Of a DNA stretch of 52,293 bases, positions 1-9,211 are shown one piece after another (the stretch's first letter is position 1; each line of letters opens with the position of its first letter). The position numbers and the translations under genes were made by a program. Source of the DNA: Pseudomonadota bacterium (GTDB lineage: Bacteria; Pseudomonadota; Gammaproteobacteria; Burkholderiales; Burkholderiaceae_C); assembly GCA_021848345.1 (NCBI GenBank), contig JAJZUV010000021.1:1-52293 (forward strand). Reading direction: 5' to 3'. The notes under the pieces are model-generated. The model was given only the letters and a program-made list of their open reading frames with translations. It searched no databases and was not told the DNA's origin.

Positions 1-338
1 ACCTGCGCCAGCATGTCGTTGACGCCTCGCGCCATCGCCACGCTCTCCGCGCCGAGCTCGTGCAGCGACGGAGTCGTCAGCGACAGCACCTGCACATCCA
101 GCCCGGTCTCGTCCATCAGGGCCAGGCGCTGCCCGGCGAGGTCGAGCAGCCGATGCTCCACGGCGCCGGAGTGGAAGGCCACGCTGGGGTCGACGGCGTC
201 CAGCCCAGCGCGCTCCCAGGCCTGGCGAACCGCCGGGGTCAGGAAATGCTCTTCCACGCCGATGATCCGCGGGCGCGCGGAATCGACCGGCATCGGCACC
301 CGCACGTCGGCACAGTCCGGCAGGGGCGGGTTCACCAT
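1..338 (-). CDS. Amidohydrolase family 2 protein, N-terminal part (cut by window edge)
   Basis: The first 112 residues are visible and the frame is still open at base 1. After a short leader the protein reads IIGVEEHF, which fits the first strand of the TIM-barrel amidohydrolase_2 family (ACMSD / resorcylate-decarboxylase type), where an acidic-x-His pair begins metal binding. The segment LALMDETGLDVQVLSLTTP is also typical of this family. The ATG at 338 overlaps the stop of the upstream SDR gene (332-334), so the two are probably translationally coupled. Substrate cannot be told; these enzymes decarboxylate or hydrolyse small carboxylates. The catalytic C-terminal part lies outside the window. 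Confidence 0.8.
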   Translation of the reverse strand, partial: MVNPPLPDCADVRVPMPVDSARPRIIGVEEHFLTPAVRQAWERAGLDAVDPSVAFHSGAVEHRLLDLAGQRLALMDETGLDVQVLSLTTPSLHELGAESVAMARGVNDMLAQ

Positions 339-1042
339 GGCACCACCTTGCCGTTGCGATCCAGGTATTCCAGGCCGGGGCGCTCGCGCTTGGCGAGCAG
401 GCAGTCCACGATGTCGGGAATGGTCTGCTCCAACGTGAAGGTGGCATCCGGCCCGCCCAGCTCGGTGCGAATCCAGCCGGGCGCGAGCACCAGGAGGGAG
501 CGCCCGCTTCCCGTCTGGCGCGCCGCGTAGCTGCGCATGAGCATGTTCAGCGCGGCCTTGGAGGCCCGGTACAACTCGCGCCCGCCCTGCTGGTTGTTGG
601 CCACGCTGCCCTGGCCCGACGACATGACACCCACCAAGCCGGCGGGACGGACCAGCCCATCGAGCATCTCGAGGCAGCGCATGGGCCCGAGCGCGTTGGT
701 CACCATGACGCGCACGAATTCCTCGGTCTCGATGTCGGCCATGGTGTCGTCGGGCCGGGGGTTCGCGGTGCCGGCGTTGACGAACAGCGCATCGAAGCGC
801 CGCTGGGCCAGGCGCTCGCGCAGCGCGGACAGTTGTTCGGCGCGCGTGACGTCGACCGGCTCGATCGCGAGCCGCTCCGGGTAGCTGCCGGCGAGCTCGT
901 GCAAGCCGGTCCGGCCGCCGCCGCGCACGGTGCCGACGAGGTCCCATCCGCGCTCGAGCAGTTCCTCGGCCATGGCCAGGCCGATGCCGCGCGAGGCGCC
1001 GACGAGAAGCATGGAGGGACGGGGGGATCGGGAATCGTTCAT
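332..1042 (-). CDS. Short-chain dehydrogenase/reductase
   Basis: A 236-residue protein of normal SDR length. The N-terminal Rossmann motif reads VGASRGIG, the VNAG block follows, and the active-site YxxxK is present as YRASK. It should carry out NAD(P)-dependent oxidation or reduction of a carbonyl or alcohol in the cytoplasm. The start at 1042 puts the nucleotide-binding motif about ten residues from the N terminus; upstream in-frame codons give a non-SDR leader. The stop overlaps the start of the amidohydrolase gene, so the pair is an operon. The sequence resembles C-factor/YciK-like SDRs, but substrate is not predictable. Confidence 0.88.
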   Translation of the reverse strand: MNDSRSPRPSMLLVGASRGIGLAMAEELLERGWDLVGTVRGGGRTGLHELAGSYPERLAIEPVDVTRAEQLSALRERLAQRRFDALFVNAGTANPRPDDTMADIETEEFVRVMVTNALGPMRCLEMLDGLVRPAGLVGVMSSGQGSVANNQQGGRELYRASKAALNMLMRSYAARQTGSGRSLLVLAPGWIRTELGGPDATFTLEQTIPDIVDCLLAKRERPGLEYLDRNGKVVPW

Positions 1043-1202
1043 GGTGGTCTCGGGTCGGAACATGAACCGAGTATGGGCGCCACCACGGCCATGCGCCAGA
1101 CGCATGGTCTGCACAATGCACTTGCACCGAACGCCATGCCGCCGGTTTCGCCGGGCCCGGATCGCATCTGCCCAACCCGCCGCGCGCACCGGCATGCGGG
1201 GG

Positions 1203-4200
1203 TCAGTCGAGATGCCCCTCGGGGCGCAGCAGGCGCGCGAACTCGTCCGCTGCCAGCGGCGGAGCACAGAGGAAGCCCTGGAACTCGTCGCAGCCCTGCG
1301 CGCGCAGGAAGACCAGTTGCTCGCGGGTTTCCACGCCCTCCGCCACCACCTTGTGACGCAGCGCGCGCGCCAGCGCGAGGATGGCCTGCACGATCGCCAC
1401 GTCCTCCGTGTCGCCCGGCAGATTGCGGATGAATGCCCGGTCGATCTTGACCGCGGCCACCGGCAGGCGCTTCAGATAGGCCAGCGAGGAGTAGCCGGTG
1501 CCGAAATCGTCGATGGCCGACTCCACGCCCAGGCGCCGCAACTCGCGCAGGACGCCGCCGACTCGCTCGGGCTCGAGCATCAGCATGCTCTCCGTGACCT
1601 CGACCTCGAGCAGCCGTCCGTCCAGACCATGCGTGCGCAACGCCCGCTCGACCTGCTCGACCATCGACGAGCCGTGGAACTGCCGCGCCGAGCAATTCAC
1701 GGCCACCGGCACCGGCGCCAGCCCCTGTTTGCGCCAGCGAGCCTGCTGCGCGCATGCGGCGTCGATTACCCAGGCGCCCACCGCGGACACCAAGCCCATT
1801 TCCTCGAGCAGGGGAATGAACACGTTCGGCGCCACCCGCCCATGTCCGGGCCGATCCCAGCGCAGCAAGGCCTCGGCGCCGCGCAGTCGACCGCTGCGCA
1901 CGTCGACCTTGGGCTGGAAGTACAGCATGAAGTCTCCGGCTTGCACCGCCATGCGCAGGTCGCTCTCCATCGCCAGGCGATCCTCGATCGCGCGCGAATC
2001 GGTGTCGCTGAAGAAGCGCCAACTGCCGGGAGCCGACTGCTTGGCCTGGAACATGGCGGCGTCGGCCCTCTTCAGCAACAGCTCCACCTCGCCGCCGTCG
2101 GCCGGACACATGGCGATGCCCACGCTGGCCCCGGTGTACACGAGGCGCTCGCCCAGCTGAAAGGGCGCCCGCAGGGCCGCCAGCAGGCGTTCGGCCGCCC
2201 GCGCGGCGCCCTCGGCGTCGGCCACGGCATCGAGCAGCACGACGAAATCGTCTCCCCCCAGGCGCGCCAGGGTGTCGGCGGGATTCAGCACCGTCCGCAA
2301 GCGCGCCGAGACCTCCACGAGGAGCCTGTCGCCAGCCTCGTGACCCAGGGATTCGTTGATGGTCTTGAAGCGATCCAGATCGAGGAACAGGACCGCCAGC
2401 ATGCCGCCATGGCCCGCGATCCGGCCGATCGCCGCGCGCAGTCGGTCGACCAGCTGATGGCGATTCGGCAGGCCGGTCAGCGCATCGTGGTACGCCAGCC
2501 ATTGCAGCCTGCGCCGACTGTGGCGCACCTCCGTCACGTCGTGGGTGATCAACACGGCACCGATGCTTCTGCCGGCCGGGTCACGCAGCGGTTCGCTGCT
2601 GGCCTGCAGATGAAGCAGCGCGGAACCCCCGGCCCCCTTGCCAGCCAGCAATTCCAGGCGGTCGACCGCCTGGCCGTTCAATGCCCGGCGCAGCGGATGC
2701 TCGGCCGGATCCAGGGCGCGCATGTCGAGGTGGTAGAGATCACGCACGTGCTCCCACTCCGCGGGGGCATCTCCCCGGTCCTGCGCGAAGCCCAGATGCG
2801 CCATCGCCGACTGGTTGAAGTAGCGCAGGCGCCCGGCCTCGTCGACGGCGACGACGCCCTCGCGCATCTGCCCCAGCATCGCCAGCAGGAAGGCGTGCTC
2901 GCGGCGGAACGCATGCTCCTGCTCGAGCATGCCGGTGACGTCCTGCACGAAGGCGACGGCGACGTCGGCTTCGCCGTGGTGGTTGAGCATCGGCGAAAGG
3001 TGCAGGCGCACCGTGGCGTAACTCCCGTCGCCGCGCGCGTATCGCCGCTGCGCGCAGTACGCGCCGCCACCGGTCGCGAAGGCCTCCGCCAACGCGGCCC
3101 GGGCGCCCGCGCGTTCGTCGGGATGGACGAGTTCGGCCACATCGTGAAGCGCCATCAGTTCGCTCTCGCTGCGGCCGAGCAGGTGCGAGACCGCGGCGTT
3201 GGCCATGACGATGCGCCCGGATCGCTCGAACATGAGCACGCCCAGGCCCGATTCCTCGAACGCGCTGCGCAGCCGAACCTCGCTGCGGTGCAGGCGGCGC
3301 ACCAGGGGGCGCAGCTGCAGGCCCATCCCGGCCAGGCCGAGCAGCGCCAGGAACGGCAGCGCCAGGCCCACCCAGCGCTCGCCGTCGAGCAAGGCGCCGT
3401 ACAGATCCCTGGCCGGCACGCGCAACACCACGTGCAGCCCGGTGGCACCGATCGGAGCATGCGCCTCGATCACCCGCAGGCCGCCAGGGTGGACCGGCCG
3501 CGCGAGACCGTCGGTGGCTTGGGACAGACATGCCGACGATGCTTGCGCGGAGGGGCAGATGAACAGCTCGCCGCCCGCGCCGCGAGGCACGATGCGCAGG
3601 GCGATGCTCCACATGTCGAGGGGAAATTCCACATCCAGCGCCCGGGCCGCGCGCACGTCCGAGGACAAGGGGATCCGCAACAACAGGCGCACACCGGTGC
3701 CGAGCGGGCCCGCGAGCAGCCGCCCCTGCTCGCCCGGAGCCACGGCCACGTTCAAGCCGTGCAGCGGCGCGAGGCGAGGCCCGGCGTTCGCGCCTGCCCG
3801 GGGGGCAAGGTCGAGGCGCGTCCATTCACGCTCGCCCAGCCCGGACAGCGCGGCGCGCAGCAGACCTGCGCCCTGGTCGACGTCGCCGGCTCCCGAGCGC
3901 ATGGTCGAGGGCACGACCCAGCGGGCGATGAGGCCGGCCTGCCGCACACGCTGGGAGATCGAATCGTCGGCGAGGTCGGCGATGGCCGAGGCTCCATGCC
4001 GCACGTCCCGCACGACACTGCGACGCTCGTGTTCCCCGATGGCCGCGACCGCGAGCAGGGCCGACAAATAGCCCGCCAGCAGCAGCGCGGCTCCGGCGGC
4101 CGCCAGGATGCGGCGGTCCTCGCGCCCACGCAGCCACTCGCCGATGCCGCGCAGGCGCGACACCGCTCCCATCGCGGTACCCGCAACGGCCAGCCCCAGC

Positions 4201-4331
4201 AGCAGGTGCGAGCCGACCTCGGTCCCGGAAACCAGCCCCAGGCGCAGGAACAACAGGTTCAGGCTGAGTTCCCCCAGCGCCGCGGCCGCGCAGCCGAGGG
4301 TCGCGATGTCGAGCGTCAGCCACAGGGCCAT
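1203..4331 (-). CDS. Membrane sensor PAS-PAS-GGDEF-EAL c-di-GMP protein
   Basis: About 1042 residues from the chosen start. Hydrophobic segments lie near residues 5-55, 75-98 and 320-340, with a periplasmic-type sensor region between about 100 and 318. Two PAS domains follow (about 351-465 and 472-600). The GGDEF domain (about 608-775) has the variant GGDDF at 692-696 and no RxxD inhibitory site (NPAD instead). The EAL domain (about 785-1035) keeps EALLRW (E820), NCSARQ, EVTES, DDFGTGYSS, KIDR and VAEGVE, so phosphodiesterase activity is likely. The cyclase half may be weak or regulatory. The start is uncertain: in-frame ATGs also exist at 4370 and 4499; 4331 was chosen because a G-rich stretch precedes it and the first membrane segment follows at once. 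Confidence 0.9.
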   Translation of the reverse strand: MALWLTLDIATLGCAAAALGELSLNLLFLRLGLVSGTEVGSHLLLGLAVAGTAMGAVSRLRGIGEWLRGREDRRILAAAGAALLLAGYLSALLAVAAIGEHERRSVVRDVRHGASAIADLADDSISQRVRQAGLIARWVVPSTMRSGAGDVDQGAGLLRAALSGLGEREWTRLDLAPRAGANAGPRLAPLHGLNVAVAPGEQGRLLAGPLGTGVRLLLRIPLSSDVRAARALDVEFPLDMWSIALRIVPRGAGGELFICPSAQASSACLSQATDGLARPVHPGGLRVIEAHAPIGATGLHVVLRVPARDLYGALLDGERWVGLALPFLALLGLAGMGLQLRPLVRRLHRSEVRLRSAFEESGLGVLMFERSGRIVMANAAVSHLLGRSESELMALHDVAELVHPDERAGARAALAEAFATGGGAYCAQRRYARGDGSYATVRLHLSPMLNHHGEADVAVAFVQDVTGMLEQEHAFRREHAFLLAMLGQMREGVVAVDEAGRLRYFNQSAMAHLGFAQDRGDAPAEWEHVRDLYHLDMRALDPAEHPLRRALNGQAVDRLELLAGKGAGGSALLHLQASSEPLRDPAGRSIGAVLITHDVTEVRHSRRRLQWLAYHDALTGLPNRHQLVDRLRAAIGRIAGHGGMLAVLFLDLDRFKTINESLGHEAGDRLLVEVSARLRTVLNPADTLARLGGDDFVVLLDAVADAEGAARAAERLLAALRAPFQLGERLVYTGASVGIAMCPADGGEVELLLKRADAAMFQAKQSAPGSWRFFSDTDSRAIEDRLAMESDLRMAVQAGDFMLYFQPKVDVRSGRLRGAEALLRWDRPGHGRVAPNVFIPLLEEMGLVSAVGAWVIDAACAQQARWRKQGLAPVPVAVNCSARQFHGSSMVEQVERALRTHGLDGRLLEVEVTESMLMLEPERVGGVLRELRRLGVESAIDDFGTGYSSLAYLKRLPVAAVKIDRAFIRNLPGDTEDVAIVQAILALARALRHKVVAEGVETREQLVFLRAQGCDEFQGFLCAPPLAADEFARLLRPEGHLD

Positions 4332-4847
4332 ATACCCCGCCCCGGCGTTGTGCTCCGATCCTCGGGTCATTTCCGGCTTCGCTACGCGCGGGCAGGCCGA
4401 TCCGATGCGCGCAGCGAGTCGTCTTGCGGCCGCGTCGACCAACGCCGCGGGCCCGTACGGAGAATCTTGAACATGGTCGGGTTCATCCTGGCTCGACATC
4501 CATGCCGGCACGCGCGAATCGCGTCGCGCAGGAGGGAACATGCGCAAATATGTGGCATGAACGACCGATTGCGCGCCGCCCAATATCCCGCGAATGATTT
4601 TGCGGCATGGCCCGCGCACGCAGCGAGATATTTGTAACCTGTCGAGACCTCGATTCGGTTACCTGATGGTTAGGATTCTCCGCTCGCCTGGCGAATTCGA
4701 CCTGGAATCGCCCGGCCGGAGCCGACAACTCCGGGCCATGAGGCGATGCCCGGAGGAACATTTTCACGCATCCCCGGGGGAACGCGCGCGAAATGCCCGT
4801 TCATTTTGTTACAAACCCATCCCCACGGCTTGGAGTCGCCCGGCGCG
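4332..4847. other. Intergenic stretch upstream of the PAS-GGDEF-EAL gene
   Basis: There is no convincing gene in these 516 bases. Part of it (to 4499) could be the N-terminal extension of the GGDEF-EAL protein if an earlier start is used. It is more AT-rich than its surroundings around 4550-4680 and holds a nested inverted repeat at 4634-4662, so it probably carries the promoter of the minus-strand GGDEF-EAL gene. Confidence 0.5.
4634..4662. promoter_or_regulatory. Nested inverted repeat, possible operator or hairpin
   Basis: Outer arms GTAACC and GGTTAC enclose inner arms TCGAG and CTCGA with a 2-base centre. It lies between the HTH regulator gene (stop 4848) and the GGDEF-EAL gene. No T-run follows on either strand, so an operator is more likely than a terminator. 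The neighbouring lambda-type HTH protein is a possible ligand; this is inference. Confidence 0.4.
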
Positions 4848-5417
4848 TCAAGCACCTTCCGGCGCGGCGACGACCTTTTGCTGCAGATGTCGGAAGATTT
4901 CGTCGTTGCGTCGGTGAACGTATTCGAGCAACTCCAGGAATTCGACCTTCTGACCCGGGGTCAGCGCGTCGAAACGTTCCAGCAAGGTCGCGTGATGCGC
5001 CTCGACGGGTGGACCGTCGGCTCGTTCGCCATCGAGCCAATACGTAGGAAGATGAAGCGATTGCTCGATGTGTCGGGCAAATATCTCGCCGATCGGCTTC
5101 TCCCCACTCAGGCAGCGGGAGATATAGCCGGTCTGGCGGTTCAGGACATGCGCCAGGGAAGCCTGTCCGCCCCGACCTGGAAACTGCTCGTCGAGTATGC
5201 GCTTCAGACGATCTCTTCGGATTCGACGCACATGTTCCATTCTGAGATCGCAGGAACGGGTTGCTTGCACATCGATGACAACCGGGGCTGTCGATCGGAC
5301 CTTCGGGGCTCCGCGGCTCGGCAGAATCCGCGCGTCGCCGTCCGACGCATGGGTCCGATCCCGCCTGGCCGATGGGCCTTCACTTACATTTGATGACGCT
5401 TTGCGGAACAGGCTCAT
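4848..5417 (-). CDS. Small Cro/CI (lambda repressor)-type HTH regulator
   Basis: The protein has 189 residues from the ATG at 5417, which is preceded by AAGGG eight bases upstream; a second possible start at 5240 gives 130 residues with a poor ribosome site. The central part reads as a lambda-repressor-like HTH: ASLAHVLNRQTGYISRCLSGEKPIG followed in the protein by a helix ending LPTYWLDG, the usual end of such domains. The C-terminal 55 residues (FDALTPGQKVEFLELLEYV and after) look helical and may dimerise. It sits between two c-di-GMP genes on the same strand, 72 bases after the GGDEF gene, so it may be cotranscribed with it. Its target is unknown. Confidence 0.75.
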   Translation of the reverse strand: MSLFRKASSNVSEGPSARRDRTHASDGDARILPSRGAPKVRSTAPVVIDVQATRSCDLRMEHVRRIRRDRLKRILDEQFPGRGGQASLAHVLNRQTGYISRCLSGEKPIGEIFARHIEQSLHLPTYWLDGERADGPPVEAHHATLLERFDALTPGQKVEFLELLEYVHRRNDEIFRHLQQKVVAAPEGA

Positions 5418-5489
5418 GGGACATACCCTTGCCTTCAACATGGCGGTCCGCGCGTGACGCAAACATCGCGGCGCGCGGCGGCGATCCGG

Positions 5490-8066
5490 CTATCCGACCG
5501 CCAGTCCCGGCGCCCAGGTCACGCATCGCGTGGCTCCGGGGGACTTGTCGGATTTCGCCCGATACAGCGCGGCATCGGCGTGCTCGAGCAACTCCTGCGG
5601 ATCCGAGTCGTCGTCCGGAAACACGGTCAACCCCATGCTCGGCCCCACCTGCACGCGTTGTCCGCCGGGGAGCACATACGGCAGACGCAGCGAGGACTGC
5701 AGGCGTGCGAGCATGGCCTGTGCTTCCGCCACGCAACTCAACCCCGCGATCACCAGCACGAATTCGTCCCCGCCGAGGCGTGCCACGTAATCGCCTTCGC
5801 GCAGGCCGGCGCGCAAGCGCTCGCCCAGGGAGCAAAGCAGGGCATCGCCCGCGGCGTGGCCCCACTGGTCGTTCACGGGCTTGAAATCGTCGAGGTCCAG
5901 CACGCACACCGCCAGCAGATGGCCATTGCGCCTGGCCGCGGTCAGCATGGTGGGCAGTCGTTCGAGCAGAGCGCGCCGGTTGTACAGCCCGGTCAACGAA
6001 TCGCGCCAGGCCAGCCATTCGATGTGGGCGCGCTTGCGGATCTGCGCCAGCGAGGTCGCGGTGCCGTGGACGATGCGCTGCAGCAGGTCGCGCAGGGTCT
6101 CGTCGATCGGAGCGGGATCCTGCAGGACGAACCCCATGACGCCATAGTCCGGTTCACCCCCCGCCGACAGCACGGGCCATGCCATGAGGGCACCGGCGGC
6201 CGCCAATCGCGGCTGCCGCCAGCAGTCGTCCGCGTCGTCGGCTTCGGCGGGACGCAGCAGAACCTGCGGAGTACGCGTCGACCAGGCCAGCGCGCACAGG
6301 CTCTCCAGGCGTTCCGGGAAGTCGGCGTGCGCTTGCTGGGGGCCGGCAAGGAACTGGCGATGAAGGGTTCCATCCTCGGACGCGACCTGCACCTCGACCT
6401 CGACGACATCGGTTTCGGTCACCATCGCCTCGGCGACGATCGACAGGGCCGCCTGTTCGCTCCCGGCGGAAAGCAGCCGATGCTGCATCGATCGCAGCGC
6501 GCCGCGGTATCGCTCGCAGCGCATCGCGCGCGCGATGTCGGCCTCGCGCTCGATGAACTCGGCGAGCTCGTCGGCGATCTGCTGCACCACTCCCGTGGCA
6601 TGCGCCAGCAAGGGATTGGCGGTCCCGTACAGGATACAGAGCAGCGCGGATCCACCGTCCCTCGTCCGTCCGGCGGCCGCCAGCACCCCCTCCGCGCCAT
6701 GCATCCGGGCGCGTGCCGCCCAGGGCGCGAACCGCGGATCCCCGATGGCGCAGTGTTGCGCTTGTCCGCTGCGCAAGGCCTGGCCGGCGGGTCCGCGCCC
6801 CTCCGGCAGATCCGGGTCCGCGCTGATGCGCAATCCCTGGCCGTAGCCGCTCGCGGGGCCCGCGGTGGCGACGACCTCCAACCATTTCGCGCCCCGTCGA
6901 GACAAGGCGATGAAGGCGGCGCGCGCGCCGAGCAGTTCGGCCAGCGAGGCTGCCAGCGCCTGCAGCACCTCGCCACGCCCTCGGCGCTGCGGATTGCGAA
7001 GCACCCGCAGGGCTTCGACCAGCGCCGCATAGAACAGTGCCGACTGCCTCGCCATGCGCTCCGCTTCAGCCGTGCGGCTGGTATGCCGCAGCTCTCGCTT
7101 GCGCGCATGGGCATAGCTCCCCGAGGCCGCGGCCAGAACCGCCCCCAGGAGCAGCCAGCCGAACAAGGCGTCCCGTGCGTGACGCCACCACAGCAGATCC
7201 ACGGTGGCCTTCGGGATCGCCACGAAGGCCACCAGCGGAAGGCCCTGCAGGCCCTGCATGGCCACCCACATCGCACGGTGCATGCGCCCGACGTCCAGGA
7301 CCTGGTTCAGGTCCGAGGGCGGCCTGCGCGCGACGTCGGGCAGGCTGGCGCGCATGGCTCCGACCGCCATGGGCCTGGCTCCGAACTGCTCGGGCCAGGA
7401 CTGCGGAAAAGCCGCGAGGAGGTGACCCCGGCCGCTCAGCAGGCCCATCACCGCGTGGCGCTCCGCTCGATTCGGCAGATGCAGCTGACTCCACAGCCCG
7501 ACCTGGCCTCGCATGGCCACGTCGACGACCACGAACAGCGGCGGTCCGCCCCTCGTGGCCTCCGACGCCCCGAGCTCCATGCTCCCGCGCCCCAGCGCGA
7601 CACGCACCGATCCCGGCCGGTCCGCTCGGGGACCATCGGCGGAGAGTTTGCGGATGAAGGCGGCCATGCGCGAACCCACGCGGTGGCGCCGACCATACTC
7701 GCCGGCCCCCGCCAGGATGGTTCCGTCGCCCGACACCAGCGCCCCCGCGCGCGAATCGGGGTAGGCGCGAAGGAATTCCTCGAGCAGCCTGTCCATGCGA
7801 CGCGGCACCGGATGCGTGCCATCCTGGAGTTCATGCTCGGCCACATGGGCGTCGAGAAAGGCGAAACCGCGCAGGTACTGGTCGAGGTGCTGCTGGGAGA
7901 GCGCGCTGACCAGGCCGGTCATCGCATCGAGTTGCAGCCAGGTCTGCTCGGCCGTGGCCCTCCAGGCCTCCAGCCCATAGGAGATGCCCACGAGGCCCCA
8001 GACCACACCGGCGATCAGAAAGACGCTCATGCGCCTCAGGAAAAATGCCCCGATGCTTCTGGACAT
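5490..8066 (-). CDS. Membrane sensor GAF-GGDEF diguanylate cyclase
   Basis: About 858 residues. The first membrane helix is at 12-30 and the second near 300-318, with a 270-residue extracytoplasmic sensor region (double-CACHE-like in size and position) between them. One or two GAF-like regions follow (about 355-680), then a C-terminal GGDEF domain with canonical GGDEF at 765-769 and the product-inhibition motif RxxD (REGD) at 756-759. It should synthesise c-di-GMP in response to an outside signal. It pairs functionally with the EAL protein two genes downstream. Start alternatives are 8030 and 8147; 8066 keeps a short cytoplasmic leader before the first helix, but no strong ribosome site is seen. 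Confidence 0.9.
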   Translation of the reverse strand: MSRSIGAFFLRRMSVFLIAGVVWGLVGISYGLEAWRATAEQTWLQLDAMTGLVSALSQQHLDQYLRGFAFLDAHVAEHELQDGTHPVPRRMDRLLEEFLRAYPDSRAGALVSGDGTILAGAGEYGRRHRVGSRMAAFIRKLSADGPRADRPGSVRVALGRGSMELGASEATRGGPPLFVVVDVAMRGQVGLWSQLHLPNRAERHAVMGLLSGRGHLLAAFPQSWPEQFGARPMAVGAMRASLPDVARRPPSDLNQVLDVGRMHRAMWVAMQGLQGLPLVAFVAIPKATVDLLWWRHARDALFGWLLLGAVLAAASGSYAHARKRELRHTSRTAEAERMARQSALFYAALVEALRVLRNPQRRGRGEVLQALAASLAELLGARAAFIALSRRGAKWLEVVATAGPASGYGQGLRISADPDLPEGRGPAGQALRSGQAQHCAIGDPRFAPWAARARMHGAEGVLAAAGRTRDGGSALLCILYGTANPLLAHATGVVQQIADELAEFIEREADIARAMRCERYRGALRSMQHRLLSAGSEQAALSIVAEAMVTETDVVEVEVQVASEDGTLHRQFLAGPQQAHADFPERLESLCALAWSTRTPQVLLRPAEADDADDCWRQPRLAAAGALMAWPVLSAGGEPDYGVMGFVLQDPAPIDETLRDLLQRIVHGTATSLAQIRKRAHIEWLAWRDSLTGLYNRRALLERLPTMLTAARRNGHLLAVCVLDLDDFKPVNDQWGHAAGDALLCSLGERLRAGLREGDYVARLGGDEFVLVIAGLSCVAEAQAMLARLQSSLRLPYVLPGGQRVQVGPSMGLTVFPDDDSDPQELLEHADAALYRAKSDKSPGATRCVTWAPGLAVG

Positions 8067-8520
8067 GGATGATTGGCTTGGAAAAGGCGCGAGCAGCCGC
8101 GACGCGCTCCTCGCAGGGCACCGAGATGGGGCCCATGGATGCGACACGGGTGCCGCTGGGCCCTGTCAGGCTGGAAAGCGCCCGTGAGGCGAAGGTCGAC
8201 GCCCCTGTTCCGCGGGACCGGGGCGCGCGGCGGTCGGGATTCTGCACGACAACGCCGCGCTCACATCGGAAGAACGTAACGTTCCGATACGGCCCGATCG
8301 TTACCTGGAGGTCACGCCCCGCGGTGCATGCGCACCGCGACACGGACCCTTGGCCCGCGCAAGGGGACGAATCGCGTAGCTCGCGGCGGAGGTACCGGAG
8401 GGACAGCAAAATCGCGTTCCTCGGCCCGATGCGAGCCGAGGCAAGCGCGAACTGTTACACGTTTGTGAATGGTGACGATATATTGCTTGCAACAAGCATG
8501 TAATCGCCGCACAGCATTCT
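8067..8520. other. Intergenic stretch between UPF0149 and GGDEF genes
   Basis: These 454 bases hold no gene I can support. The open frames here have unusual composition and no recognisable motif. The region should carry the promoter of the GGDEF gene (minus strand). An inverted repeat lies at 8266-8287, and bases 8450-8520 are AT-rich compared with the rest. Confidence 0.5.
8266..8287. promoter_or_regulatory. Inverted repeat TCGGAA-N10-TTCCGA
   Basis: Perfect 6-base arms are separated by 10 bases, about 200 bases upstream of the GGDEF start at 8066. The spacing of one helical turn suits a dimeric regulator. No adjacent regulator is tied to it by the sequence. Confidence 0.3.
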
Positions 8521-9150
8521 CTATTCGCCGGGATTCGCGATGTCTTCGTCCTCTTCCCGGAAATGCCGGTACAGCGCGACGACGATGCCGGGCAGCGCCT
8601 GCGCGATGCTCTCGTGCTGTTCGGGCGTCAACTGCAGGCGCTCGAGTTCCGCGCGGCCCTCCTCGCTGCCATACAGGAACACGGGACCCAGAAGGTCCTT
8701 CAGCTCGTCGGGAAGGCGCTCGAACACCTCGTCCTGCAATTGCAGGCCGAGCACGAAACCGAAGCACCAGTCGTCGATGAGCGAAACCTGCTCGCCATCC
8801 TCGGAGGCCTCGTCCTCGTCGTCGTCGGAGCCTTCCAGGTACAGCACGGGTTCATAGTCTTCCGGGCTGTCGGCCAGCGTGTCGGCCGTGTCGCGCCAGT
8901 GCTGGGCGATCAGCGTGATCAACTCCTGCGCCTCGGCTTCGCTGCCGAAGCTGACCTGCTCGTCCGTGCGCTCCGGATCGAGCATCCAGGGCAGCACGTC
9001 GGCCAGCTCGGGGCGATCGGGGCCGGCCAGGGCGGCGGCGATGAATCCGTCCAGGGTCGAGATGTCCATGACATGCTCGGGCGAGGCGTCGCTGCCGAGC
9101 AGCTCGGCAAGGCGGTCGAGATCGGCCGCGGGGGCGGTGGGTTCGGTCAT
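8521..9150 (-). CDS. UPF0149 (YgfB/YecA) family protein
   Basis: A 209-residue acidic protein. Family signs are ISTLDGFIAAALAGP near residue 30, the conserved DDWCFGFVLGL segment near 125, and the late PGIVVALYRH block. It lacks the C-terminal SEC-C metal-binding tail that some YecA proteins have. An acidic linker (SDDDEDEASEDGEQ) lies before the DDWC motif. Molecular role is not established for the family. The start at 9150 gives the usual N terminus; the longer open frame upstream is not family-like. Confidence 0.85.
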   Translation of the reverse strand: MTEPTAPAADLDRLAELLGSDASPEHVMDISTLDGFIAAALAGPDRPELADVLPWMLDPERTDEQVSFGSEAEAQELITLIAQHWRDTADTLADSPEDYEPVLYLEGSDDDEDEASEDGEQVSLIDDWCFGFVLGLQLQDEVFERLPDELKDLLGPVFLYGSEEGRAELERLQLTPEQHESIAQALPGIVVALYRHFREEDEDIANPGE

Positions 9151-9211
9151 GGCAATCCGGGAACGGGAGGACGAGGCCCCCATTGTCGCCGTGAATCGAC
9201 CGGACATCGGC

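Noticed and set aside
930..4637. A 1235-codon plus-strand open frame opposite the GGDEF-EAL gene
   Set aside because: It is the mirror of high-GC coding bias: low-complexity His/Gln/Arg-rich translation without any motif, while the minus strand shows complete PAS, GGDEF and EAL domains.
5454..8072. A plus-strand open frame of 872 codons opposite the GGDEF gene
   Set aside because: No family likeness and composition typical of antisense frames; the minus strand has the canonical GGDEF and membrane segments.
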